Below, piece by piece: positions 32,928 through 41,338 of a DNA stretch of 64,000 bases. Source of the stretch: JL08 sp963765555 (GTDB taxonomy: Bacteria > Pseudomonadota > Alphaproteobacteria > Rhodobacterales > Rhodobacteraceae); assembly GCA_963765555.1 (NCBI GenBank), contig CAVXWX010000001.1, forward strand, positions 124,001-188,000, written 5' to 3'. The position numbers and the translations under genes were made by a program. Under the pieces are notes generated by a model that worked only from the letters and a program-made list of their open reading frames with translations, had not been told where the DNA came from and did not search any database. How positions within the stretch are numbered: position 1 is the stretch's first letter; each line of letters opens with the position of its first letter.

Positions 32928-34320
32928 TTAGCCGAAAACCCGTCCCAACGCGCCGTCGATCGCGTTTGTGATTTCGTCGATGTCATCAGCTGTGGCAATC
33001 AACGCAGGCGATAGGCACAACGTGTTGTTGTACCCGGGAACCGACCGGTTGGTCATGCCGATGATGACACCTTGGGCCATGCAGTCGGCGACAACAGCAG
33101 CCACCTGTTTTTCAGGCATCGGTGCACGCGTTTCGCGATCAGCGACAAGTTCGGCCCCGCAGAACAGGCCTTTGCCGCGCACCTGCCCGATTGCGGTAGT
33201 GCTTGTCTGCCAGCGCGTTCAGGTTGTCGATCAGGCGCGCGCCCATGGCGGTGGTGTTGTCCAGCAGATTTTCGTCTTCGATGATCCGCAGGTTTTCGAT
33301 CGCCGCCGCCGGGCCGGCTGTGCAGCCGCCAAAGGTGGAAATATCGCGGAAATAGTTCATCGGGTCGTCTGCGTTGTCCTTGAACTTGTCAAAAACGCCT
33401 TCGGTTGTGACCAGACAGGCAATCGCGGCGTAGCCCGAAGCGACGCCTTTGGCCATTGTCACCATATCGGGCTTGATGCCGAAATGCTGATAGCCGAACC
33501 AGGTGCCGGTACGCCCGACGCCGCACACAACTTCGTCGATATGCAGCAGCACTTCGTACTTGTCGCAAATTTCCTGCACGCGTTCCCAATAGCCTTTGGG
33601 CGGGGTAATCACGCCGCCGCCTGCGGTGACGGGTTCAAGGCAAAGCGATCCGACGGTTTCGGGACCTTCGCGCAGAATGGTGGCTTCGATCTGGTCGGCG
33701 GCCCACTGGCCGTAGTTTTCAAGATCGGCCCCGTCCTGTTCAAAGCCGCGATATTCAAGGCAATGCGGGACGCGCACGAAACCGGGCGTAAAGGGGCCGT
33801 ATTGTGCGTTGCGTTCATCCTGACCACCGGCAGACAAGGCGCCGATTGTGGTGCCGTGATAATCGCGGTCGCGGTACAGGATTTTGTATTTCTTGCCGCC
33901 GTATTTCGCGTGCGACAGTTGCCGCACCATTTTAAAGGCTTTCTCGTTCGCCTCGGAACCGGAGTTCGTGTAGTAGACGCGGCTCATCCCCGGCATTTTT
34001 TCGATCAGCTTTTCAGCAAAGATCGCGCCGGGAATCGACCCTGCGGATCCGGCGAAATAGTTCAGCTTGATCAGTTGATCGCGCACGGCGTTGGCAATGG
34101 ATTCGCGGCCATAGCCGACATTCACGGTCCAGACCCCGCCGGACACGGCATCCAGATGCTCTTTGCCCTTTTGATCCCAGACGCGCATGCCCTTGCCTTC
34201 GACGATGATCCGCGGATCGACAGATTCGAAGGGTTTGTGCTGAATCAGGTGATGCCAGACATGTGCCTTGTCGGCTTGCACCACGTGACTGATATCATTG
34301 TCTTTAAACGTGCCGTCCAT
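32928..34320 (-). pseudogene. tpa: Taurine--pyruvate aminotransferase, frameshifted as given
   Basis: Class-III PLP aminotransferase (about 463 residues) converting taurine plus pyruvate to sulfoacetaldehyde and alanine. Reads normally from MDGTFKDNDISHVVQADKAH through YYTNSGSEANEKAFKM, HIDEVVCGVGRTGTWFGYQH and the PLP-lysine block MVTMAKGVASGY to ALADKHY; the last 84 residues (AIGQVRGKGLFCGAELVADR onward) are in the next frame. One extra base in the GG of 33195-33196 (plus strand) explains it. The identification is supported by xsc, tauR and tauABC around it. Divergent from tauA; TauR boxes lie 96-128 bp upstream. Confidence 0.92.
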
Positions 34321-34729
34321 GATGTGACCTTTCTGTGATGAAGGAATGCCAAACGTTTTCTGGCATCAATATGCCCGTAATTTGATCAAAAATCACCACT
34401 AAATTGCGACTCTGGATAGGGCCAGTTGCGACATCCCTGTAGGGCCAAAAGTGCCCTTGCCCTCAATGAAAGTTGGGGCATCTGCGTAGCAAACATATGA
34501 TTTCATGTTAAAAAGGCCGATTTCGGGTTTCCGATACTAGAATGCGCTTTCTGTAAACTCGGGCGGTTCGTGTGAAAATATGTTGATCGGGGATGCCTTT
34601 TGCGTTGGGATTGCGCCCAAGCACAGGTTTTTGCCTGATGCGGTGCTAAGAACGCACAAGAGGCGGATAATCGCCCCCACTGAAAAACAAAGCTGCGCGA
34701 AGGCGGCGAAAAAACCGGGAGAATCTTTT
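34321..34729. other. Divergent tpa/tauA control region
   Basis: A 409-bp non-coding stretch between the divergent tpa and tauA start codons. It holds the TauR-type box pair at 34416-34448, nearer to tpa, and the tauA ribosome site GGGAGA (34718-34723). An in-frame extension of tauA to 34580 has no signal peptide and is not coding. I see no further repeats or RNA element I would defend. Confidence 0.7.
34416..34448 (-). promoter_or_regulatory. Putative TauR operator upstream of tpa
   Basis: Minus-strand boxes TTGGCCCTAC (34439-34448) and CTGGCCCTAT (34416-34425), start-to-start spacing 23 bp, identical to the spacing before xsc. Placed 96 bp upstream of tpa and 282 bp upstream of tauA, it could serve both divergent promoters. 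Confidence 0.7.
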
Positions 34730-35725
34730 ATGAAATTGAAATCAAAACTGATGGGTGCCGTTGCTGGCGTGGCCATGTTGACAGGTGCGAACGCTGCTAT
34801 GGCGGACATCACTGTTGGTTACTTTCTGGAATGGCCGATGCCGTTTCAGTACGCGAAAGTGAACGGCACTTATGACGAAGCTTTGGGCACAACGGTAAAC
34901 TGGGTCAGCTTTGACACCGGCACAGCGATGAGCGCGGCAATGGCATCGGGTGACGTGCAGATCAGCGTCAGCCAAGGCGTGCCACCATTTGTTGTGGCTG
35001 CATCTGCCGGCCAGGATATTCAGATTGTCGATGTGGCGGTTTCTTATGCCGACAATGACAACTGCGTCGTGTCCAGCGCGCTGGAAATCGACAAGGACAG
35101 CGCCGGTGAATTGGCGGGCAAGAAAGTGGCCGTGCCGTTGGGCACTGCGGCACATTACGGTTTCCTGAAGCAAATGGGCCATTTCGGTGTCGACATCGGC
35201 AGTATGGATGTCGTTGACATGGCGCCCGCCGAAGGCGCTGCCGCATTGGCGCAGGGTTCGCTGGATATGGCGTGCGGATGGGGCGGTGCGCTGCGTCGCA
35301 TGAAAGAGCATGGCAACGTTTTGCTGACCGGCGCCGAAAAGGAAGAACTGGGCATTCTGGTGTTTGACGTCACGAGTGCACCCGCAAGTTTTGTTGCCGA
35401 AGAAGGCGATATGCTTGCGAAATTCCTGAAAGTGACGGCTGACGCCAACGCAATGTGGAATGCCGGATCAAACCGCGATGAAATGCTGGCCGTCATCGCA
35501 AAAGACGCCGGTATGGATGTGGATGCGACAGCTTCGACAATGGATACCTTTGTGTTCCCGTCCGTCGATGACCAATTGTCGGCCAAGTGGTTGGGCGGCG
35601 GTAGCCAGGAGTTCATGAAAGGCGTTGCCGACGTGTTCGTGAATGCCGGCAGCATCGACGCCGCAATGGACAGCTATGAAGGCACGGTCAACACCGGACC
35701 GTTGCAAGCCGCGCAAGGCATGTAA
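34730..35725 (+). CDS. tauA: Taurine ABC transporter, substrate-binding protein
   Basis: 331-residue periplasmic binding protein for taurine. Signal peptide MKLKSKLMGAVAGVAMLTGA with cleavage after ANAAMA, mature protein starting DITVGYFLEWPMPFQYAKVN. Blocks such as MSAAMASGDVQISVSQGVPP and VSYADNDNCVVSSA, then ELAGKKVAVPLGTAAHYGFL are typical of the TauA/SsuA family. ATG 34730 has GGGAGA 6 nt upstream. Adjacent tauBC, tpa and tauR make taurine the substrate. A strong terminator follows, likely making tauA mRNA more abundant than tauBC. Confidence 0.93.
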   Translation: MKLKSKLMGAVAGVAMLTGANAAMADITVGYFLEWPMPFQYAKVNGTYDEALGTTVNWVSFDTGTAMSAAMASGDVQISVSQGVPPFVVAASAGQDIQIVDVAVSYADNDNCVVSSALEIDKDSAGELAGKKVAVPLGTAAHYGFLKQMGHFGVDIGSMDVVDMAPAEGAAALAQGSLDMACGWGGALRRMKEHGNVLLTGAEKEELGILVFDVTSAPASFVAEEGDMLAKFLKVTADANAMWNAGSNRDEMLAVIAKDAGMDVDATASTMDTFVFPSVDDQLSAKWLGGGSQEFMKGVADVFVNAGSIDAAMDSYEGTVNTGPLQAAQGM

Positions 35726-35737
35726 GCCAGTTCGGAT

Positions 35738-35769
35738 CGGGGGCACGGCACAGTCTGTGCCCCCGTTTT
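35738..35769 (+). terminator. Terminator/attenuator between tauA and tauB
   Basis: CGGGGGCAC (35738-35746) pairs perfectly with GTGCCCCCG (35757-35765), 10-nt loop, followed by TTTT. It lies 66 bp before the tauB start inside the tauABC unit, so partial read-through would give more binding protein than transporter. Confidence 0.88.
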
Positions 35770-35835
35770 CGTATCATCTGAATACCGGTGTGCACATGAT
35801 GCACATGTCCGACTGCATTCCTTAAAGGAGAGCCC

Positions 35836-36642
35836 ATGTCCGGATTATCAATCGAAAAAATTTCCATGCGATTTGACCTGCCAAATGGCGGGTCTGTTCA
35901 GGCGCTGAAGGATGTGACGCTAAACCTCAAGGCGGGCGAACTGATGTCGGTGCTGGGGCCGTCGGGTTGCGGTAAAACCACATTGCTGAACATCCTTGCG
36001 GGGTTTCTGGCCCCGACCGAAGGCAAGATCGTGATGAACGGGCACGAGGTGCACGGGCCGGATGCCGAACGCGGCATGGTGTTTCAGCAGGGCGCGCTGT
36101 TTGAATGGATGTCGGTGCGCGAAAACGTCGGCTTTGGTCCGTCGATGAAGGGCATGCCCAAACACGACAAGGCAGAGATCGTCGACCATTTGCTGGATGT
36201 TGTCGGGCTGCAGGAATTCAAGGAAAAAGCGGTTTACGAACTGTCAGGCGGGATGCAGCAGCGCGTGGCACTGGCCCGCTGTCTGGCCAATGATCCTGAT
36301 GTTATCCTGATGGACGAACCTTTGGGCGCGCTGGACGCGTTGACCCGCGAAAAGATGCAGTCGCTGGTTCTCAAATTGTGGAAGGAAACCGGCAAGACGA
36401 TCATTCTGATCACCCATTCGGTGGAAGAGGCATTGCTGCTGGGGGAACGCCTGTTGGTGATGGCCCCGCGGCCGGGCCGTATTCACAAGGAATACCGGCT
36501 GCCGTTTGCAGAACTGGGTGTCGGTGCCGACCTGCGCGAGGTCAAAAAGCACAAGGATTATGCCAAAACACGCGAAGAAATTCTGGGTATGATCTGGGAT
36601 ATGGAAGAAGAAATTATGGGTCGGACGGAGGAAACAGCATGA
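35836..36642 (+). CDS. tauB: Taurine ABC transporter, ATP-binding protein
   Basis: 268-residue ABC ATPase energising taurine uptake. Walker A GPSGCGKTT (about residue 41), signature LSGGMQQRVALARCLANDPD, Walker B VILMDEPLGALD and switch His in ILITHSVEEALLLGERL. Good ribosome site AAAGGAGAG directly upstream. The stop overlaps the tauC start by ATGA (36639-36642), so both are translated together. Confidence 0.94.
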   Translation: MSGLSIEKISMRFDLPNGGSVQALKDVTLNLKAGELMSVLGPSGCGKTTLLNILAGFLAPTEGKIVMNGHEVHGPDAERGMVFQQGALFEWMSVRENVGFGPSMKGMPKHDKAEIVDHLLDVVGLQEFKEKAVYELSGGMQQRVALARCLANDPDVILMDEPLGALDALTREKMQSLVLKLWKETGKTIILITHSVEEALLLGERLLVMAPRPGRIHKEYRLPFAELGVGADLREVKKHKDYAKTREEILGMIWDMEEEIMGRTEETA

Positions 36643-37907
36643 TTCCTCTGCTTATTTATATCGTGATCTTCGCGGCTTCATTCTATGTGGTGACGCGGGT
36701 GGCGCATCAGGCTGCCAAAAACGATTACACATCGCTCAAGACTGTGACCTTTGGCGATGAAAGCGCGGTAACGCCCAACCGGATTGCCGGTGTGATTTCC
36801 ATCATTACGATCTTTGTGATGTGGGGCATGTTCACCGGATCAGCCTTGTTGCCATCGTTTCTGCACGCCCCCGGCCCCTATCAGGGCACCACAAGTTTTG
36901 TGTACACCGTCGAAACGGCGGACGGGCAGCGTGACGATGCAACGGTTACGGTGCTTGTTCATGGCCGCGACGAAAACCCCGATGCGCCTGAAGTGTCCGA
37001 TTCTGACGGGTTCGCGAAAGATGACTCGGCAACTGTGGCGGCATGGCGCAGCGTTCTGGTGTCTGTCGACAAAAACGATGACATCAAGAAAAGCGATGGC
37101 GCGCAGGTAGTTGCAATCAACGGCACGCCGGTATCGCCGGGGCAGTCTGTCGAAATCGAAAGCGGTGTTGTCAGTCTTTCGGACAAGGGCACGCCCAATT
37201 TCGAGCCGACAAAAGGCTGGCAGATGGAGCCACTTTACCTGCCATCGCCCGAGGCGGTTTGGGACCGGATGATCAAGATTTCCAGCGAAGGGTTCCGCAA
37301 TACATCCCTGTTGGGGCACTTGGGCTGGTCGCTGTTTCGCGTTGTCGTCGGGTTTTTGCTGGGCGCGCTGGTGGGTATCCCGCTGGGGTATGCAATGGGG
37401 CTGTCCAACTGGTTCCGTGGCTGGTTTGATCCGATTGTCGAATTCATGCGCCCTGTTCCGCCACTGGCGTTGATCCCGCTGGTGATTATCTGGGCGGGGA
37501 TCGGTGAGGCCGGAAAAATCATCCTGCTGTTCCTTGCCGCACTTTGGATCATGGCGATTGCCGCCAGATCGGGTGTGTCTGGCGTTAAAATCAGCAAGGT
37601 GCACGCCGCCTATTCGCTGGGGGCCAGCAAATGGCAGATCATGCGTTATGTGATCATCCCCAACAGCCTGCCGGAAATCTTTACCGGTGCACGGGTTGCG
37701 ATGGGTGTGTGTTGGGGCACCGTTGTGGCCGCCGAACTGGTCGCGGCGGAAAAAGGCGCGGGCATGATGATCATGGTCGCATCAAAGTTCCAGAACACCG
37801 ATATCGTGATCATGGGGATCATCCTGATCGGGATCATCGGCTTTGGCATCGACATGCTGATGCGCTGGGCCGAACGGATACTGGTGCCTTGGAAGGGTAA
37901 AGGCTGA
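36639..37907 (+). CDS. tauC: Taurine ABC transporter permease with inserted Ig/cadherin-like module
   Basis: 422 residues, against about 275 for ordinary TauC. Residues 1-24 and 50-72 are membrane segments; residues 201-422 are a normal binding-protein-dependent permease core (LPSPEAVWDRM, five or six helices, EAA loop AYSLGASKWQIMRYVIIPNS). Between them, residues 77-195 look like a secreted repeat: PYQGTTSFVYTVETADGQRD and ATVTVLVHGRDENPDAP, then DDSATVA and VVAINGTPVSPGQSVEIESG, ending GTPNFEP, the pattern of VCBS/cadherin-type Ig repeats in adhesins. This part should face the periplasm and might contact TauA. Coupled to tauB by ATGA. Confidence 0.9.
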   Translation: MIPLLIYIVIFAASFYVVTRVAHQAAKNDYTSLKTVTFGDESAVTPNRIAGVISIITIFVMWGMFTGSALLPSFLHAPGPYQGTTSFVYTVETADGQRDDATVTVLVHGRDENPDAPEVSDSDGFAKDDSATVAAWRSVLVSVDKNDDIKKSDGAQVVAINGTPVSPGQSVEIESGVVSLSDKGTPNFEPTKGWQMEPLYLPSPEAVWDRMIKISSEGFRNTSLLGHLGWSLFRVVVGFLLGALVGIPLGYAMGLSNWFRGWFDPIVEFMRPVPPLALIPLVIIWAGIGEAGKIILLFLAALWIMAIAARSGVSGVKISKVHAAYSLGASKWQIMRYVIIPNSLPEIFTGARVAMGVCWGTVVAAELVAAEKGAGMMIMVASKFQNTDIVIMGIILIGIIGFGIDMLMRWAERILVPWKGKG

Positions 37908-37944
37908 CGCCTGAAGGTTTTCCGAAGCCGCCGGTCAAAAGAAC

Positions 37945-37977
37945 AACCGCCGCCAGACATCGTTCTGGCGGCGGTTT
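37945..37977 (+). terminator. Terminator after tauC
   Basis: CCGCCGCCAGA (37947-37957) pairs perfectly with TCTGGCGGCGG (37964-37974), 6-nt loop, AA on the left and TTT on the right. Ends the tauABC unit; may also serve the convergent VOC gene. Confidence 0.85.
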
Positions 37978-38012
37978 CTGTTCGCAGACCCAAACGGTCG
38001 CGCCCCTGCCGC

Positions 38013-38384
38013 TTACACGTGCTGATCTATCAGGATCGGGATGCCGTCGGGATCAACAACCACAAAACTTGCCGGGCCTGCCGTGGTTTCATCGGCTTCG
38101 CTTTCAAAGCTCAGACCGTTTTTGCGCAGCGCCTTTTGAATGTCGCGCACATCGCTGAAACTTTCCAATGCGGCCGCATCCTGGTCCCATCCGGGATTGA
38201 AGGTCAGCGTGGTTTTTTCGATCATGCCCTGAAACAACCCGAGGATGCAGACGCCGTTTTTAAGGATGACCCAACCCTGATCGGGGTTTCCGCCAAAAGG
38301 TTGAAAGCCAAGTTTTTCATAAAACGCCTGCGTCGTACCGATGTCTTTGACATTCAAGCTGATCGAGAATGCACCAAGTTCCAT
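38013..38384 (-). CDS. VOC/glyoxalase-family protein
   Basis: 123-residue single-module vicinal-oxygen-chelate protein: MELGAFSISLNVKDIGTTQA, FYEKLGFQPFGGNPDQGWVI, TLTFNPGWDQDAAALESFSD, VVDPDGIPILIDQHV. The usual first metal His is replaced (SISLNVKD), as in PhnB-like or bleomycin-resistance-like members that need no metal there. Function unknown. Convergent with tauC across the terminator. Confidence 0.85.
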   Translation of the reverse strand: MELGAFSISLNVKDIGTTQAFYEKLGFQPFGGNPDQGWVILKNGVCILGLFQGMIEKTTLTFNPGWDQDAAALESFSDVRDIQKALRKNGLSFESEADETTAGPASFVVVDPDGIPILIDQHV

Positions 38385-38475
38385 CTCTTGAGTCTCCTGT
38401 TTCTACCTCGCATCAGATTACATCATTTATCGCGTTTCAGGCATGCAGGGGATTACAACGTTGTCGCAAAGGGCA

Positions 38476-39189
38476 TTAATCCCACTGAACGTCACCCAGA
38501 AAGATATAGCCCGCGCCATATATGGTTTTGATCAGTCGCGGGTTCTTGGGGTCTTCGCGCAGTTTGGTGCGCAGGCGCGAAATGCGCACGTCCATCGCCC
38601 TGTCAAAGCTTTCGCCCGCAGCGCCGCCCAGGGTTTCCTGCATCAGGTCGCGTGAAATCAGCCGTTTTGGCCGTTCCAGAAACAGACGAAGCACTTCGCC
38701 CTCGGCGTGGGAAAAAGGGGTTTCCTGCCCTTCACTGTCCGTAAGCAGGTACTGATCAAAATGCGCCGTCCAGCCGTTAAAGCGGGCGGAATGCCCCGCA
38801 GGTGTTGCGGCTTGCCCGCCGCGAATACGGGCCCTGATGCGGGCAACAACTTCGGCGGGATCAAACGGTTTGGTAATGTAGTCGTCGGCGCCAAGTTCCA
38901 GCCCTGTGATCCGGTCCTGTACCTGCGTACGGCCGGAAATAATGATAACCGCCGCGCCCTGTTCCAGTGCCAGCCGATGCACAAGGGCCAATCCGTCGGT
39001 ATCGGGCAATGAAAGATCGACAAGGCAAACATCGGGGCGCTGCGTTTTCAGCGCAGCTTCAAATTCGCGCGCGCGGCCAAAGCTCAGGGTGCGAAATCCC
39101 GCTTCGTTCAGGGCGTCAGACAGGACGTTACGTACGTCAGGTTCATCATCCAGAATGGTAACAAGCGGCGCGGCTGGATCACTGGTCAT
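38476..39189 (-). CDS. OmpR-type response regulator
   Basis: 237-residue two-domain regulator. Receiver domain residues 8-122: acidic pair in TILDDEPD, phospho-acceptor Asp in CLVDLSLPDTDG, and the conserved Lys in ADDYITKPFDPAEVVAR. C-terminal winged helix (about 140-232): LTDSEGQETPFSHAEGEVLR, RLISRDLMQETL, then DVRISRLRTKLREDPKNPRL and GAGYIF. Its start overlaps the hybrid kinase stop by ATGA (39186-39189), so the two form a cognate pair. The divergent acyl-CoA ligase/ABC operon 2 kb away is the natural regulatory target (inference). Confidence 0.93.
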   Translation of the reverse strand: MTSDPAAPLVTILDDEPDVRNVLSDALNEAGFRTLSFGRAREFEAALKTQRPDVCLVDLSLPDTDGLALVHRLALEQGAAVIIISGRTQVQDRITGLELGADDYITKPFDPAEVVARIRARIRGGQAATPAGHSARFNGWTAHFDQYLLTDSEGQETPFSHAEGEVLRLFLERPKRLISRDLMQETLGGAAGESFDRAMDVRISRLRTKLREDPKNPRLIKTIYGAGYIFLGDVQWD

Positions 39190-41132
39190 TCTGCGGCCTT
39201 CGGGGCAAGAAGCGCCGCAAGCGACGCGGTATCAAACGGTTTGCGCAAGACAGCGGCGATGGACAGGGCCTGTTGATGCAAGGCGTGATCGGGTGGAAGC
39301 GACGTCATCAGAACGCAGGGCACGCCGGTTCCGCGCATCCGGTTTACAACATCAATGCCGGTTCCGGCCCCTTCGATCAGGATATCGGACAGCACCATGG
39401 AGATGTCGGGCAGGTCGGCAGCAAGGGCAATCGCCTCGTCAGCCGAAGTTGCCTCGATCACGGAATGGCCAAGATCAATCAGCATATCGCGCACATTGGC
39501 GCGAATGTCGTCGCTGTCTTCGACCAGCAAAACCAAACCACCAACCGCATCGGGGGCAATGCGGTAGGGCAGGCGCAATGTCACAATGGCGCCGTTGCCG
39601 GTGTTGCCAAATCGCAAATCCCCGCCGGCAAGTTTGGTCATGTCATAGACCATCGACATTCCCAGACCTGATCCTTCACTGCCCTTTGTGGTGAAGAAAG
39701 GATCAAGCGCCTGTTTCAGGGCATCGGCGGAAAAACCCGGGCCGGTATCTTCGATCTGGAATTCGATCCAGGTGTTGTCAAGATTGCGGACCGTAAGGCG
39801 GATCCCGCCCTGCGCACCACAGGCATCGCGCGCATTCAGGATCAAATTCAACAGGCTGTCCTGCACCATGCCGACATCCAGAAGGATGTTCGGTGCGTTG
39901 GTATGCAGCAGGTTCTGGATATTCAGTGACATGCCTTTGGGCAGGGCAGGGCCGGCCAAGATATTCAGATCATTCAGCAGTTCGGCCACGTTGCAGGCGA
40001 CGGGGCGCAGGGTGCGGTGGCCTGTCATGTCCCCGATCCGGCCCAACAGCGATCCGCCACGCTGGGCGGCGGCCAGTGTCGCATCGACAAGATCGGCGGC
40101 ACCATCCGGTAGCGGCATACGCTTTAGCTTGCTCTGCATGCCCAGAATAATGGTCAGCAGATTGGAAAAGTCATGGGCCAGACCGCTTGTCATCTGGGCG
40201 GCCAGTTCGCGTTTGCGGGTATGTTGCAGGGCCACGCGGGCTTGGGTTTCTTCGGTAACGTCCATCGAAAGAATGTAAACGCCGCCCTTGCCGTCGGGGG
40301 TAAACGCCGCCCTGATCCTGCGCGAACTGGGCTTGTCCGTAAATTCGAACACGGATGATGTGCCACAATAGGCCTTTTCCAGATAGGGTTTGATCCGGCC
40401 AAAGGCAGACCCGCCCAAAGCGTCGCTGATGTGCAGCCCAAGAATACTGGATGGACGCCCGGGGATGACCGAGCTTAACCGCCGGTTGGAATAGGTATAA
40501 ATGCCATCCGGGCCGACATGCGCGATGTGGGCGGGCATCATTTCCGTGGTCAGGCGCGTGCGCGCCTCGATTTCGGTAAGTTGGTGTTTGGCCTCTTCCA
40601 GCGCGTTAACGGTCGCTTCCAGCTTCCGGTTGGTGGCAGACAAGGCTTCGGAATGTGCCAAAAGCTGTTCGGACAATTCTTCTGATCGTGCCCGCAAAAG
40701 AACTTCGTGCTCTTTGGTGCGGGTGATGTCGGTATAGACCGTGACCCAACCGCCTTGCGGCAATGGTGCGCCTTCCACAGAGATGGTTCGACCGTTAGCG
40801 CGGGTTCTTTCCATGTAATGCGGCTTGAAATCGCGTGCCCGTTCCACGCGTGTTTTCACGAATTCGGACACATCATCGACAGGTCCGTATTCGCCGGCTT
40901 CGACCAGATATCGAATGACCGCTTCGAAAGAAACGCCGGGTTGCACCATCGCGTCTGGCAGATTGAACATTTGCTGCATCGGGCGGTTTATTTTTACCAG
41001 ACGCAGGTTGTGATCAAAGATCGACAGGGACTGCGCGATCAGGTTCAGCCCCGCAGTTGTCAGAGCATTGATATTGGGCGTTTGCTGTTCCACGCGCACC
41101 TCCGTTGTGACTTGGCTAGCATCCGGGGACAC
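39186..41132 (-). CDS. PAS-domain hybrid sensor histidine kinase with receiver domain
   Basis: 648-residue cytoplasmic kinase with no membrane segment. Order: PAS (PAS_7-like) about 25-140 (AQSLSIFDHNLRLVKINRPM), coiled coil 140-195, second PAS 195-300 (HIAHVGPDGIYTYSNRRLSS), dimerisation/phosphoacceptor near 320 (SGLAHDFSNLLTIILGMQSK), ATPase (LLNLILNARDACGAQGG, IEDTGPGFSADALKQALDPF, TTKGSEGSGLGMSM), and a C-terminal receiver (LLVEDSDDIRANVRDML, phospho-Asp in VLSDILIEG). No HPt domain is visible here or next door. Such soluble kinases sense intracellular signals; the divergent operon suggests an aromatic or acyl-CoA-related cue (inference). Confidence 0.92.
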   Translation of the reverse strand: MSPDASQVTTEVRVEQQTPNINALTTAGLNLIAQSLSIFDHNLRLVKINRPMQQMFNLPDAMVQPGVSFEAVIRYLVEAGEYGPVDDVSEFVKTRVERARDFKPHYMERTRANGRTISVEGAPLPQGGWVTVYTDITRTKEHEVLLRARSEELSEQLLAHSEALSATNRKLEATVNALEEAKHQLTEIEARTRLTTEMMPAHIAHVGPDGIYTYSNRRLSSVIPGRPSSILGLHISDALGGSAFGRIKPYLEKAYCGTSSVFEFTDKPSSRRIRAAFTPDGKGGVYILSMDVTEETQARVALQHTRKRELAAQMTSGLAHDFSNLLTIILGMQSKLKRMPLPDGAADLVDATLAAAQRGGSLLGRIGDMTGHRTLRPVACNVAELLNDLNILAGPALPKGMSLNIQNLLHTNAPNILLDVGMVQDSLLNLILNARDACGAQGGIRLTVRNLDNTWIEFQIEDTGPGFSADALKQALDPFFTTKGSEGSGLGMSMVYDMTKLAGGDLRFGNTGNGAIVTLRLPYRIAPDAVGGLVLLVEDSDDIRANVRDMLIDLGHSVIEATSADEAIALAADLPDISMVLSDILIEGAGTGIDVVNRMRGTGVPCVLMTSLPPDHALHQQALSIAAVLRKPFDTASLAALLAPKAAE

Positions 41133-41338
41133 CAGATCAAAGCAGGCTTTTTGGTCCGTGTGTTAAAATCCAAGCGGGTCAGGCCTCTCTCTTTCGGTTG
41201 TTACAATTCGTAAGGATTGGGAAAACATTGCGAAAAAGTTGACGTGGAATGTCAAAGGCGCATCTTGGGCGCACGGGGAATCGTCCAAGGGCGAAAGAGG
41301 CTTTTGTCAAAATGGCAAAGGTTCGGGAGGAGACAAAT

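Noticed and set aside
32968..34338. 456-codon open frame opposite tpa
   Set aside because: Antisense to tpa with low-complexity composition; tpa motifs are on the minus strand.
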